Assembly: GCA_028455995.1 (NCBI GenBank)
Contig: JABELC010000001.1
Span: forward strand, 1,724,501-1,788,500
Direction of reading: 5' to 3'
DNA from: Scleromitrula shiraiana
Taxonomy: Eukaryota; Ascomycota; Leotiomycetes; Helotiales; Sclerotiniaceae
DNA length: 64,000 nt
Shown here: piece after piece, positions 23,120 to 33,963 of the stretch
Layout: each line of letters starts with the position of its first letter
Position numbering within the stretch: the stretch's first letter is position 1
Program-made: the position numbers and the translations under genes
Notes under the pieces: generated by a model
What the model saw: the letters and a program-made list of their open reading frames with translations, nothing else
Database searches by the model: none
What the model was told of the DNA's origin: nothing

Positions 23120-23900
23120 ATGAATCTGTCACTTTTCTAACTTTCGCGTCAGACCATTGTTTGTGTAATCCAGGACTAATGCATTCGCCCTGAGTACATC
23201 GAACCACTTCGCCATGAGCTGAAGACCTCTTATAAGGACTTTGAACGTACGGGTCAAGGCCTCCCTCTTCTAGATAGCTTCATTAAGGAGTCAGTCCGCC
23301 TCACTCCCGTAGAATCTAGTAATTCAACCTTGAAGTTTTGCATTGGCCAGTCAAAATATTTGATTCCGAATATTGAGTAGTGAGCATCCGTCGATGTGCC
23401 TTTAATCTCCCAGACGGCACGCAGCTCGGCATTGGCGGATGGGCATGCGCACCCACAGGTGCCATTAATACCAGTTCTGAGCACTACCCGTCACCTGGTA
23501 CTTTCTCGGGTTTCCAATTTGTGGGCCCAACACTTCTTCCTGCTGAGGATACCTCTGAAAACCTCGCAAACATATCTCAGAGAACCAATATCCAGCAACC
23601 AAAGCCCTAGAAGCTTACCGACGTGGACCATACGTATCTAATGTGGGGGACTAGACGCATTGCTTGATTAGTTCAATTGGTATTACCACTTCGCATAACT
23701 TGAGGCTAATCAATCTTTTGACTAGTCACAGCCCTGGGAGATACTATGCAACAGCCTTTATGAAAGTAGTGGTTGCGCAGCTAATCCTTAACTACGACTT
23801 CACGTTGATTAAGCCCGATGCACCACGTTGGATATCGTGGCGTGTGGCTAGGATTCCAAGACCTTGGACCAAAATGTCTTTTACCACAAGGGAACTATGA
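23120..23900 (+). pseudogene. 5'-truncated cytochrome P450 pseudogene
   Basis: Recognisable from the I-helix area (LTFAS) through RPEYIEPLRHEL, the K-helix KESVRL (ExxR) and, after a normal 62-bp intron (23319-23380), SIRRCAFNLPDGTQLGIGGWACAPTGA. It continues to YLMWGTRRIA and the C-terminal ILNYDFTLI and ISWRVARIPRPWTKM. Damage: an in-frame TAG at 23608-23610 (CAG to TAG fits) and a stop in the I-helix region. A 65-bp intron splits the heme-Cys codon (TG|C, 23667-23731), and its donor reads AT instead of GT. No N-terminal half is detectable. The defects are mostly C-to-T or G-to-A, consistent with RIP-like mutation. The family resembles fungal microsomal P450s of secondary metabolism; no closer assignment. 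Confidence 0.85.
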
Positions 23901-25091
23901 ATTGATTGGTCCAAGATCTTCGAAGACTTCCTTGACCTAGCACGTTAGAGGTTCGGTCTATGATATCCATTTTTGGACATACAGGACTTAAACTTAGGAT
24001 GTGTGTTGTCATGATCTAAGATAGCGATGGTATTGATCCGCGAGATTAGAATTGCAATTGAATAGTAGCAGCAATTAGAGTTCTGGGAAAATACACCAAG
24101 AATCCAATATCATACATCCGCAGCTTCCTTGCCCAGGTAATCTCCAGTGACAATTTAGATTTGGCTACCTCCAAGCGCCTATGTTTTCAGCTTCATGTCA
24201 TGGTTAGCTGTGATCCCCAAGCCTGCCCAATACTCAACTAAGAAGACATAAATCTCTCTGTTATGGCGTCGGAGCTCATAGACTTATACCATAGTCGGCT
24301 TTGTGCTGAAGAAAAAGAACGACAATAGATTGAAAATGATGATAAAAATATGAAAATGGCAATGAAAATACAAGAATAAATTTGGATTGCTGAATATACC
24401 TAGGCTACACAACGTTTTGAAGATGGCTCGAATTAAAACGATGGATTGGAAGAATCAGACCTGTACACATCAATACTATATACTTATCGTGTAGTAGATA
24501 TACCATACAATAAAAACCTCGAATGCAAAGTTCATATTAAGGCGAAACAAGCTGTATAACTACCATGTAGTTAATAATGCCGCTGTTGATTATGATAAAG
24601 CACATTATGTAATTTTCACGGGGTCGCTACATTGAGGGGTAATCATGGATCATGGGTATATTATCATCCGGCTATCCCCTTCCTTTGCACAAAAAGTCAT
24701 TTCAACTGGACAACGATGTAATACTTGATTGGTGCGCATCAACTCCCAATGCTCTATCGTGGTTTATTTTTCGATAATGGATCACACTCCTATAATCGGG
24801 CTCTCTTCCGCCGACTCAAGTGCCCCCGCTACTGAATCCCAGCGGGGAATTCTGGAGAGCTGTACCTTATTTCCATGTTGTTTGAATCTATTTGAACGCG
24901 TATAATTCGTGGAGAACTCCCCTTGATCTTTCTCATCTTACTGAAAAGGTGTGTGTGAGCGGAAAATTCTCTACGCTATTGAAATCCGTGGGTCAGTTGA
25001 CAGGTATCCGAATACTATAAGTAAATCCTGAACATATCAACCTCATCTATTCAAGAAGTTTAGAGCTGTCAACAAAGATACGAAAAAGACA
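23901..25091. other. intergenic, promoter of L-arabinitol dehydrogenase
   Basis: About 1.2 kb. The 3' part (24600-25091) is the likely promoter and includes the paired GCGGGG sites at 24824-24847. The earlier part may be transposon or gene debris but shows no identifiable family. Confidence 0.5.
24824..24847. promoter_or_regulatory. inverted pair of CreA-type sites (GCGGGG)
   Basis: CCCCGCT, a 10-base spacer, then AGCGGGG: a perfect 7-bp inverted repeat made of two matches to the CreA consensus SYGGRG, on opposite strands. It lies about 245 bases before the lad1 start. Paired CreA sites are the functional arrangement in Aspergillus carbon-catabolite repression. Confidence 0.55.
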
Positions 25092-26265
25092 ATGAGTCCA
25101 TCAGCAACAGAAATCTCCTCTGCCTCAATGGTAAAACCTTCCAAATCTAACATTGGTGTTTACACCAACCCTGCTCATGAACTGTGGGTTGCAGAAGCAG
25201 AACCTTCGTTGGAGAGCGTTCAAAAAGGAGAGGACTTAAAGCCAGGGGAAGTTACAGTTGGCATTAGAAGTGTGGGAATCTGCGGGTGAGTGTCTACTGA
25301 GGTATTAATAGGGTTATTTTAACAAATGTTGCAGGTCGGATGTGCACTTCTGGCATGCTGGGGCTATTGGTCCTATGATTGTTGAAGATACACATATACT
25401 TGGCCATGAATCTGCGGGTGTTGTTCTTGCAGTTCACCCATCAGTCGATAGTCTGAAGGCCGGAGATAGAGTCGCCATCGAACCAAACATCATCTGTAAC
25501 GAATGCGAGCAGTGTTTAACTGGTAGATACAACGGTTGTGAGAAAGTGCTTTTCTTGTCAACTCCACCTGTTCCTGGACTTCTTCGCAGATATGTGAATC
25601 ATCCAGCTATTTGGTGTTATAAGATTGGGGATATGTCATATGAAGATGGAGCTCTGTTGGAACCGCTAAGTGTTGCATTGGCTGGGTTGGATAGAGCCAA
25701 TGTCAGATTGGGGGATCCTGTTCTGATTTGCGGAGCCGGTCCTATTGGGCTCATAACTCTTCTCTGCTGCCAAGCAGCTGGAGCTTGTCCAATTGTCATC
25801 ACTGATATTGATGACGGAAGGCTTGCCTTTGCCAAAGAACTCGTCCCATCTGTTATCCCACACAAAGTCGATAGAGTATCCGCAGAGGAAGGAGCTAAAG
25901 CAATCGTGAAATCTTTTGGAGGTATTGAACCGGCGATTGCCATGGAATGTACTGGGGTCGAGAGCAGTGTCGCGGCAGCCTGCTGGGCTGTTAAATTTGG
26001 TGGAAAGGTCTTTGTGATTGGTGTAGGCGGCAATGAGATGGAGATCCCTTTTGCAAGGCTGAGCGTTCGGGAAGTCGACCTACAATTTCAATATCGTTAC
26101 TGCAATACATGGCCAAGGGCTATTCGACTTGTTGAAAGCGGCATTATCGATATGAAGAAGCTTGTAACACATCGCTTCCCAATTGAGGATGCTATCAAGG
26201 CTTTCGAGACAGCTGCAAATCCAAAAACAGGAGCAATAAAGGTCCAAATCAAGAACGATGATTAA
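25092..26265 (+). CDS. lad1: L-arabinitol 4-dehydrogenase
   Basis: Exons 25092-25285 and 25335-26265 give 374 aa. The intron splits the Gly codon of the catalytic zinc motif: GIC GG|G SDVHFWHAG. Catalytic zinc ligands appear as Cys64 and the GHE at 88-90; the structural zinc cysteines are in CNECEQCLTGRYNGC. The NAD-binding motif is CGAGPIGL. Near-identity to fungal LAD in GPMIV, CLTGRYNGCEKV, STPPVPGLLRRYVNHP and YRYCNTWPRAIRL separates it from xylitol and sorbitol dehydrogenases. It oxidises L-arabinitol to L-xylulose with NAD in the cytosolic arabinose pathway. CreA-like sites upstream suggest glucose repression. No other pentose gene is in the window. Confidence 0.96.
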
Positions 26266-26629
26266 TAGAAGTTAGTTTAGTAAATATTTGTTCAAGGCTG
26301 ATGGGAATATCTGGTATAGCATAGTGTAGATGTTTTGATCATATATATAAAGATTCTTATAAATTGAAGAGTAAGAGATTGAGTGAAGATTTAATATTGG
26401 ATCTCGAAACAATTGATGAATCCATATTTTGGTTGCTTACATAATCATCATAATTTCCACAATCCTCACGTGGAATAATTTTCTGTTCGTTCCTAAGCTT
26501 CCCGGCGGCCATCGGCGAAAAAGTAGATTTCTCGCACCATTACATTTCACGACCAATTGCTCGACCATAGCAATCCTGAGTATCGAGGGAGCCCTTTTCG
26601 TTCTGTTGATAGTCGCATATAATTTTACC
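26266..26629. other. intergenic between lad1 and ATP synthase g gene
   Basis: 364 bases serving as lad1 3' UTR and promoter for the next gene. Nothing specific recognised. Confidence 0.5.
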
Positions 26630-27392
26630 ATGTCGTTACCCATCTCTCGCGCCGTGCTGCGGCAATCAACAAAGCTTCCAGGACGATCGGCACGTAGATT
26701 TGAGTCAACTTCTGCAAAGGCCACCGAAGCAGCAAAAGACACTGCCTCAAAAGCACAAGAGAAGGCTGCTGATTTCCAGTCAAAAGCTTCTCAAGGTCTC
26801 TCGCGTGTCGCTTCATCTGCAGGACCTGCAATCTCAGGTGCTGCTAAGGGACTTGGAAATGCTCTAGGAAAAATTGGAGGGAGAACGGGAAAGCTTATTG
26901 CATTCGTTGAGCGTAAGTATTTTATACAAACTCGAGAGAGTGTATGGTATAGGGGTTCAATGGCTGAGTTTAGACATATAGGACAAATCCCACCAACCGT
27001 TTACTATGCTCGTGTTGGATTAGAACTTTCTAAGTTGGTTTTCCATGGACAGAAGATGGCTCCCCCGTAAGCTGAATATCTCAATGCATCTTGTCTAGTT
27101 TTCAAACTAATTTGGTGGTTTTTGCAGACCTATGTCAACATTCCAATCATACTTCCAAAGAATAGTCAAGGGAATCCAATCAGGGAATCTTCGATCTGCC
27201 TTTACTTCAGCATCAACTTCCAGTACAGCAACACCTACTGGCCTTCTCCAACAATTTCAAAATCTTAGCACAAGCCAAATGGTCTCAGGTGGTGTTGTTT
27301 TTGCCGAAGTATTAGGTTTCTTCACAGTTGGGGAGATGATCGGTAAAATGAAGCTGGTGGGATACAGGGGCGATACTGGAGCTCATCACTGA
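26630..27392 (+). CDS. atp20: mitochondrial F1Fo ATP synthase subunit g
   Basis: Three exons (26630-26912, 26982-27066, 27128-27392) encode 210 aa. The N-terminus (MSLPISRAVLRQSTKLPGRS...) is a basic, acid-free mitochondrial presequence. An Ala/Lys-rich helical stretch follows (KATEAAKDTASKAQEKAADF), and then the subunit-g domain with ERQIPPTVYYARVGLELSKLV. The C-terminal membrane helix GGVVFAEVLGFFTVGEMIG carries the small-residue pattern (GxxxG-like) that mediates ATP synthase dimerisation with subunit e. The protein shapes cristae. It is longer than yeast Atp20 because of the Ala/Lys region. Both intron junctions are in frame (GAG C|GA; CCC CC|A). An in-frame ATG-less extension upstream is not used. 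Confidence 0.93.
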
Positions 27393-29155
27393 GCGAGGGT
27401 GGTTTGATAGAGTGTGTAAGAGATAAAGGTGCAGTTGGGATGAGGGGCATGGACTGGGTGTAGTATTATCTCAAAAGTGGCATGAGAAACTGCATATGAT
27501 GAGGAACTCGAGGTGCTTTTGCACATATCCTGCAACACTTTCCTTTGTATGTCTGTACATCACAAAAATAAACAGCATAATGGTGGTTTAGAAACTCTTT
27601 CGACTCGATTTATAGTCTACTCTGCACGGTTTGATGCTTGAGGGAAGAGCCTGTTCTATTATGGTTACAAAATAGACTTTGTATGATTTAGTATGCTCAT
27701 CGGACGCTCTATTTACGAAAAGATTGAACGTGGATCTTGAGATGCAAACTAGGAACAGATATGGTCTTGATTTATGATAATACTTAATAAGTAACAGTGG
27801 TAGAACCAGTACAACGCTTATGGTCACCTTCCTGCTATGATTCTTCGGATACGATACTCATTGCGGACGTGAGTCTTGGAAATTGGAAAAAATACAAACT
27901 CACGAGTATGGCTATCTTACACTTATATAAATACCCCCACATTGGAAATTCGATTGAGACTCCAATGCCGGAAGTAATTATGTAACTGACGAATAGTAAA
28001 AGTCTTCATCCTGAAATACACCGGCGGTCTACTAGCTCATATGTTGGGGAATAGTTGCGTGTTCACCAAAATTTCTCTATCTTCTTCGTAATTTAGGTAC
28101 GTAATCTAGGTACGTAGTCCCACGATTGCTGCGTGTCACAGGCCCCATATACTCATTTCCTCAAGTTGATATCATATCCCATCGGCGGGAAGTGTTGAGA
28201 TATCATATACACAGCCAGCGAATAGATACGTATTGGTGGAAGATAGGTATCTTACTGTACTTATCTGCGTAGGTAGAGATAAGCTTGCCAATTACTATAG
28301 CCCATTTATGCTGTTAATGCCATCCCTTGCCAGATGGATTTCGGGTTTCGTGACAATTGTAGCAAAAGGAATGCCCGAGATCTTTTATCATTATCCACCA
28401 GTTCTGATTGGAATACCGATATATGTTGAGATAAACTTGATTAGATTCTACGTAGGCAGTGCCTACATATCCAGATATAGAAATGTGAGGTTCGATTTCA
28501 GGATGTCAACTGGTATTCTTCTTTTCTACAGTAAATTTGGTTGTAACCAATACGTGCATGCACTGTATCTATTTTCTGTCTGATATCTGTAATCTCTCAT
28601 AGAATCACATACATAAGTAAGTTCTACGCCTCAATTCAATCTCATACGCCTCGTCGAGTCGTCGCAGCGGGACGATCCATTTTGCTAGGATCTAGGATTG
28701 CCAAAAGTTCGAAGAAAAAATTCATATTATTCATAAATAAAACGGTTTTCGTCCATACGTATGTACCTAGAATATTAATATTTGATTTTATGATTTCGTT
28801 TGCACAATCACCCGTGGACTGCAGCAACAACAACAACAACAATAATCCAGTACAATATTAAAAAAAAAAGAAAAGGGTTTAAAAAAAAAGAGAAGAAGAA
28901 GAAGAAGAAAAAGAAGAAGAAAAAGAAGAAGAGAAAGAAGAAGAGAAACAAAACAGTAAAACCATCCCCATCTACGTTGTCATAGCGAAGCAACTTTTGT
29001 TTTATTTATATACATTTTGTTTCTCCATACTTGGATTTTATTAGTCTGTTTGATTTCAAGGTTATCTATCACTCTAAATATCAACAACTTCAGAATCAAC
29101 AAAACAAGACAAAACCACCTTCCCGAAAAAAAAAACACGGTATTATTTGCCCATT
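27393..29155. other. intergenic
   Basis: About 1.75 kb. It contains direct repeats of CTAGGTACGTA near 28095-28115, a CAA run (28822-28842) and the purine tract (28860-28955) just upstream of the gene at 29156. The 116-aa frame at 28233 has no family features. Confidence 0.5.
28821..28955 (+). repeat. CAA run and long A/G-only purine tract
   Basis: After a short CAA run, about 90 bases of A and G only, largely AAG/AGA units. It lies 200-300 bases before the next start and may be part of that promoter. It is the source of spurious Lys-rich and Phe-rich ORFs on the two strands. Confidence 0.75.
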
Positions 29156-32100
29156 ATGGCTTATAATGCCTTAGATCAAAATGATCATGAGAAAGACCTG
29201 GACGACAACGATATAGAGTCCACTACCTCGAATTCTCCATTTCAGCGCCTCTCTCCAGATCATCTATTTTTAGATGCGGAAAATGGCGATACGAGTCACG
29301 ACCAAACAATTTCTCCAACGAATGCCCTCAGTCAAATGGTACAATCAATTACGTCCAAGAGTACTAAAACCAGTGGCAGCTATGATATAGTAGAAGAAGA
29401 CGATTATAGTGAGCGAACTATCTCTCCAACGCTATCGTCAGAAGAGAAAGTTGCAAGCCCAGGCGGATCTCCAAGGGATGGACCACTAGCCTTGAGTATC
29501 CCACGGCCACTACCCCAACGAAACCCAGCCACAGCATCGTCCAACAATACAACCTCTCCTATTTCCCCTCGTGCAATAATCTCAAATGAAGGAGAGCCGA
29601 TTGTTCGTACAGCATCAGGACACAGCATTGCTTTGCGACATCCGACACCTGATTTACAAACGCTGCAAGGAGCATATGTTGGAAATATTGACAAATTAGA
29701 AAGGACTGCAGAAAAACTGAGTATGACATCCTCTATCGATGATGCGATCCGAGAACTTCATATGGAGCAGAAACGCTCCGATAGTCGACGATCATCCATC
29801 CTATCCCAAATGAACGAAATGCCGCAAGTCTCGAGGCAAGTTTCGAATGTCAGTTCCATTGTTGAGGTAAACAGTGCTGCAAGATCTGGAGGGTATTCAC
29901 CGGCAGGATACATGATGTCTCCAAAGGGTTCCTTCTCTGCGACTACAAGAGGACGCTCTGCATCCAAAAGCTCAAGATTTGGCAGTCGACCAGAACCAGA
30001 ATTGGAGGGGAGGCCTCTCGATTCTTTTGTCAACTCCTCCTTTCCTTCGCTCGTTGGTCATCGAACAACTTCGATCGCAGAACAAGATGAAAGTTCTTCC
30101 ACCTTGACACGACCCGTAGTCGACCATCTCGACCCCCCTAACGTTGAACAGCATGTGCCAAACGAGGTCTCAGAGTCCCGTCCTCAGACCGCTACGTCAA
30201 CCAACACATATGAACAAGCCGAGAAAATGTTTGCGGATTTTGATGGCATACATTCTGCACCGAGGAGACCATCATTGGACGAATTGTTTATGGAAAACCA
30301 TAGAAAAACAATGCATGGGGATGAATTATTTATGGAGAGCCATAGAAAAATTGGGGATGAATTGTTTATGGAAAACCATAGAAGAACAACACATGGGGAT
30401 GAATTGTTTATGGAGAATCATCGTCGAACACCGTCTGGGACGCTATTGCCCATGTTAGATTTCGAGGTGGAGAGGGAACAGAGAAGAATGTCGTCTGGAA
30501 CACAACTTTCGATAGCCGGAATTCCAAGTGACGATGCTCAAAAAAGGGTGCCTTCTGAAAACAGGCAATCAATGGCTAGACCACAGTCATATGCAGATCC
30601 GAATACTGGGCAAAACATGGTTTATTATCCAGCTCCAGTCCCTATGATGCTCAATCTACCTCAAAAATTATCAAAGAATCCATCTTCTATTGCAAGAAAT
30701 AAGAGGCGCTCGCAAGTCCTTAGTAACATTCCAGCTGCAGCTCGGCAATCAGCGATTTGGCTTCCAGACGTGTTGGAAACGAGTAACGAACCTCTGCTAG
30801 AAAGTGATGAGGCACAACAAATGGAATATATTCCACAGCACCAAAGAACAAGTATGGGTGGCAGGCGAAATACGCAAGATCTCGATCACTTGCCTCCTCA
30901 ACTCAGAGCGAGTGCCTTCTTCGAACTTCAGGGGCATAATGAGGTTGTGGAATTAAAAGATCAGTCCGCTGTGGCTACCTTGGATGACATTCTTGACGCG
31001 TCTGCACATGCTCCTGTCAGTGCCTTTGTAGATCATGCAATCGCCGGTCATCTTGGTGCCGAAGTGTACGGCAAATCGGGAGCTCGTCACAGTAAGAGTG
31101 GTAGCCAGCTTTTGACACCGGTTAAAGAGGACAAATCAAAGAAACGAACGAGCTCAATCAATTTTCTACTCGGTCGCCGAGCAAGCAGTAGTGACTTACT
31201 TGAAGCCAATAAACGTGCCTCTACGATGACCAACGTCCTCGAAAGAAAGACAACAAGGTCGCCTATCGAAGATGATGACGATGATGTGAACAATAGGGAC
31301 ACCACACCATTGCGGCACACACGTGGAGTCAGCGGCGCTAGTGATATGTTACGGCCCGATAACTCGGATGAAGAAGACCAAGGACAAAGGGACGATGAGA
31401 TTTACCACGGTCCGCCAACCACTCTCCTCGCCGAATTGCAACTGCGCAAGCAGCAGCAGAAGAACCGTACAAAGCCTATCGTAGGTGCTTATCCAAATGG
31501 CATGCACTCAACCCTGCTCCAAATGGATACTGTTCTACAAATGCAGCAGAAATCTAGGAAACAAAAGCAGGTCAACCTAGCTTGGCAAATCAATGCCGAC
31601 GAAGATCCTGATGCAGAGGATGACGAAGATGTTCCATTGGCTATGTTGAATGTAGCGAAAGCTCAGATTCAGAAGATTGAAAGACCATTAGGGTTGATGG
31701 AGAGGCGTGACCTGGAGGATAATGAGCCACTCAGCAGACGAAGAGCTAGATTGACAGGCCAACCTATGCCTCGAGCCTCTACTATGATGCATATACCCAT
31801 CAATAATCCACCAGATGAGGATGAAGGAGAGACTCTCGCACAGCGTATCAAGCGGTTAAAGGAACAAGGAGGGACAGCGACTGGCCTTCCTGCCGCACGA
31901 CCTGTTAGTGGTGATTTTGCATCCGAAATGATGAGCCAATTTGGTGGGGATCTTATGAAGGATGATGGAGAGGGAAAAGGAAAGGATGTTTCTAAAACTC
32001 CAGCAAACGAAGAGGAAGAAACACTAGGGCAAAGACGTAAACGTCTTCAGGCTGAGCGTGAAGCTCGTGAAAAAGAGGTTGGAACTGGAGAGGCCTCCCA

Positions 32101-32650
32101 AGAAGCTATAGTCGTCGATAAAAGACGTAGCATGGCTGACATTCTAGCTCATGCAGCCGCTGGAGCAGGTCGTACCGCATCCTTTACTAAGCCAACACGA
32201 CCAGCTACTGGTCTCCTTGGCCTACATGAAAAGCAAAGTCAACAGAGGGCTAGCACGATGTCTAATCTTGTCACTCAACAAGCTATCAATTCTCGCAATC
32301 GTGTTAGAAGTGGCGCTTACAATGATCCCCACGGGCAGCATGGACAGATTAGGCCCCCTCAGACAGCAAACTACAATCTTCGTAACAACATACCTATAGT
32401 TGGTGCTGGTTATCAGCAGTACACTCAGCCTAACAACAATCTCATGATGATGCCTTATTCAAACTCTTACGCAAATATGGGATACTCCAACACCCATCTA
32501 AACACTATGCCCATGGCTGGTTATGGTATGGGTATGCAGATGCCGATGCAGAATATGCACACTAACTCCATGACTGGACCTGGAGGGGAACCCTTAAACC
32601 AAGGTCAACTTGACATGGTTGAGAGATGGAGACAAAGTGTTATGCACTAA
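29156..32650 (+). CDS. large disordered protein with internal DELFMENHR repeats
   Basis: Single exon of 1164 aa starting at the ATG at 29156 (the reading frame opens nine bases earlier only with TTG). I do not recognise the family. It is Ser/Pro/acidic, with four tandem copies of DELFMENHR-type units at about residues 375-426. Three spaced charged motifs occur in the C-terminal half: PLSRRRARLTGQ, ETLAQRIKRLKEQ and ETLGQRRKRLQAERE. The last 150 residues are Met/Asn/Gln-rich. RRxS and SP sites are frequent. No membrane segments or catalytic motif. A scaffold at the cell cortex or in RNA granules is possible but unsupported. Confidence 0.85.
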   Translation: MAYNALDQNDHEKDLDDNDIESTTSNSPFQRLSPDHLFLDAENGDTSHDQTISPTNALSQMVQSITSKSTKTSGSYDIVEEDDYSERTISPTLSSEEKVASPGGSPRDGPLALSIPRPLPQRNPATASSNNTTSPISPRAIISNEGEPIVRTASGHSIALRHPTPDLQTLQGAYVGNIDKLERTAEKLSMTSSIDDAIRELHMEQKRSDSRRSSILSQMNEMPQVSRQVSNVSSIVEVNSAARSGGYSPAGYMMSPKGSFSATTRGRSASKSSRFGSRPEPELEGRPLDSFVNSSFPSLVGHRTTSIAEQDESSSTLTRPVVDHLDPPNVEQHVPNEVSESRPQTATSTNTYEQAEKMFADFDGIHSAPRRPSLDELFMENHRKTMHGDELFMESHRKIGDELFMENHRRTTHGDELFMENHRRTPSGTLLPMLDFEVEREQRRMSSGTQLSIAGIPSDDAQKRVPSENRQSMARPQSYADPNTGQNMVYYPAPVPMMLNLPQKLSKNPSSIARNKRRSQVLSNIPAAARQSAIWLPDVLETSNEPLLESDEAQQMEYIPQHQRTSMGGRRNTQDLDHLPPQLRASAFFELQGHNEVVELKDQSAVATLDDILDASAHAPVSAFVDHAIAGHLGAEVYGKSGARHSKSGSQLLTPVKEDKSKKRTSSINFLLGRRASSSDLLEANKRASTMTNVLERKTTRSPIEDDDDDVNNRDTTPLRHTRGVSGASDMLRPDNSDEEDQGQRDDEIYHGPPTTLLAELQLRKQQQKNRTKPIVGAYPNGMHSTLLQMDTVLQMQQKSRKQKQVNLAWQINADEDPDAEDDEDVPLAMLNVAKAQIQKIERPLGLMERRDLEDNEPLSRRRARLTGQPMPRASTMMHIPINNPPDEDEGETLAQRIKRLKEQGGTATGLPAARPVSGDFASEMMSQFGGDLMKDDGEGKGKDVSKTPANEEEETLGQRRKRLQAEREAREKEVGTGEASQEAIVVDKRRSMADILAHAAAGAGRTASFTKPTRPATGLLGLHEKQSQQRASTMSNLVTQQAINSRNRVRSGAYNDPHGQHGQIRPPQTANYNLRNNIPIVGAGYQQYTQPNNNLMMMPYSNSYANMGYSNTHLNTMPMAGYGMGMQMPMQNMHTNSMTGPGGEPLNQGQLDMVERWRQSVMH

Positions 32651-33963
32651 ATCTTTACTTGTCACCCCCCCTTTCTTTTGTTTCTCAAATATTATACTTT
32701 TCCTTTGTATTGTCATTCCTACGGATATTGGGGAGAGTATATTCTCTTACCATGGAAAGGAAAGGAATGGGATGGAGTGCGGGATGGACGGATGGAAATT
32801 ATAGAGAGATACACAGGGAAGCATTTACAAATGGCGTTTGCAATATTTTTGGAAATTTCAATTGTCTTTTTTTTCTTCTTTTCATTTACTCAAACAAATA
32901 CCATAATGGCAAGGCGGAGCTAGCAATGGCGAGAAACATTTTATATACCTTTTGGATTTTTGTTCCTCGTGCCAGAGGTTAGCATAGCGTGGTAGCATTT
33001 TGCAGGCGCGAATTTTCGGGCTGTACCAAGTATGGATGGATGGATGGGCGGGTTTGGCTTTAGAAGGAAATTTGAATCGAGGTGCAATACTTGCGTGGCT
33101 TCACGTTGGGTTTTGGTTCAAAACAACTCGTATGGTTGGTATTATATACTTTAGCTTAATAGATACGTGATGGATGGATGCAATTTACCTCCTATAATAT
33201 ATCATATATACCCCGGGATCTTCAACTAGAACGTTTGAACTTGTGTTCATTGATTTGCTTTCTTGTGTAATGTTGTCGTTTTATGATTCTTTAAACTTTG
33301 TGGTCTTAATTGATTATTTACAGATGGTCGGCACATTGTCAGTTTCGAGTCATCCTTAGAACTCCAAAAACATACTGCGATTGTTCGAGCTATTGTTTTG
33401 ACCCAACTATCTTCTTATTTAGAACTCCAAAAATACATTGCAATTGTTCAAACTATTATTGTAATCCAACTATCTTCTCATCCTTAGAACTCCGCAGACA
33501 TACTACGATTATTCAAGGCTCAAGCTATCGTTGTAATCCAACTACCTTCTCATCCTTAGAACTTCAGAGATATACTGCGATTGTTCGAGCTATTGCTGTG
33601 ACTCAACTATCTTCTTACCAATGTTCCCTGAGTCTTGTGTTATTTTCACGGTCGAGATAGTCATATTGCAAGATATTAAAATTACTCGCAGCTTGCTGCC
33701 GAATTTCTCCCTCTCTAAAGCCCATAGATATCTCGAGAATTCCTGCCTACCCTTTGTAAATCATTTTCAACTTACCAAATCAAGTTAGCAGAAAGAAAAG
33801 CTCTCAGCATCTTCTTCGATTAATCAATATTGATTCATAAGTTACCATCTCGATCCTACGAAGCATTTACCGCCTCTGTTTTCTCGTCTTTCTCGAGCAA
33901 ACTTCCTCTTTACCTTGCCGTTCTCCATAGCTACAAAATTCTATCTCAGAAACAGCTTGAACG
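32651..33963. other. intergenic with a four-copy minisatellite
   Basis: 1.3 kb. It contains the 33356-33620 repeat. The last 130 bases before 33964 are C/T-rich, as in fungal 5' UTRs. The 118-aa frames near 32626-32982 and the 116-aa frame at 33310 are not credible genes. Confidence 0.5.
33356..33620 (+). repeat. four-copy ~65-bp minisatellite with transition-type divergence
   Basis: Copies start with TTAGAACTCC (or TTAGAACTTC) at 33356, 33419, 33484 and 33556. Each holds a GCGATTGTTCGAGC-like core and ends in CAACTATCTTCT. Copy 2 differs from copy 1 largely by G-to-A and C-to-T changes (GCGATT to GCAATT, TTCGAGC to TTCAAAC). Confidence 0.75.

Noticed and set aside
24290..24380. Short coding-like fragment (MASELIDLYHSRLCAEEKERQ)
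   Set aside because: Followed at once by a stop, and no family could be named. Too short to call a gene or transposon relic.
28233..28583. 116-aa plus ORF
   Set aside because: No recognisable domain and no start or splice context. Mixed hydrophobic composition expected of random AT-rich sequence.
28800..28993. Lys-rich and Phe-rich ORFs on opposite strands
   Set aside because: Artefacts of the A/G-only tract.
33310..33660. 116-aa Cys-rich plus ORF
   Set aside because: Periodic reading of the 65-bp minisatellite; the Cys pattern follows the DNA repeat.
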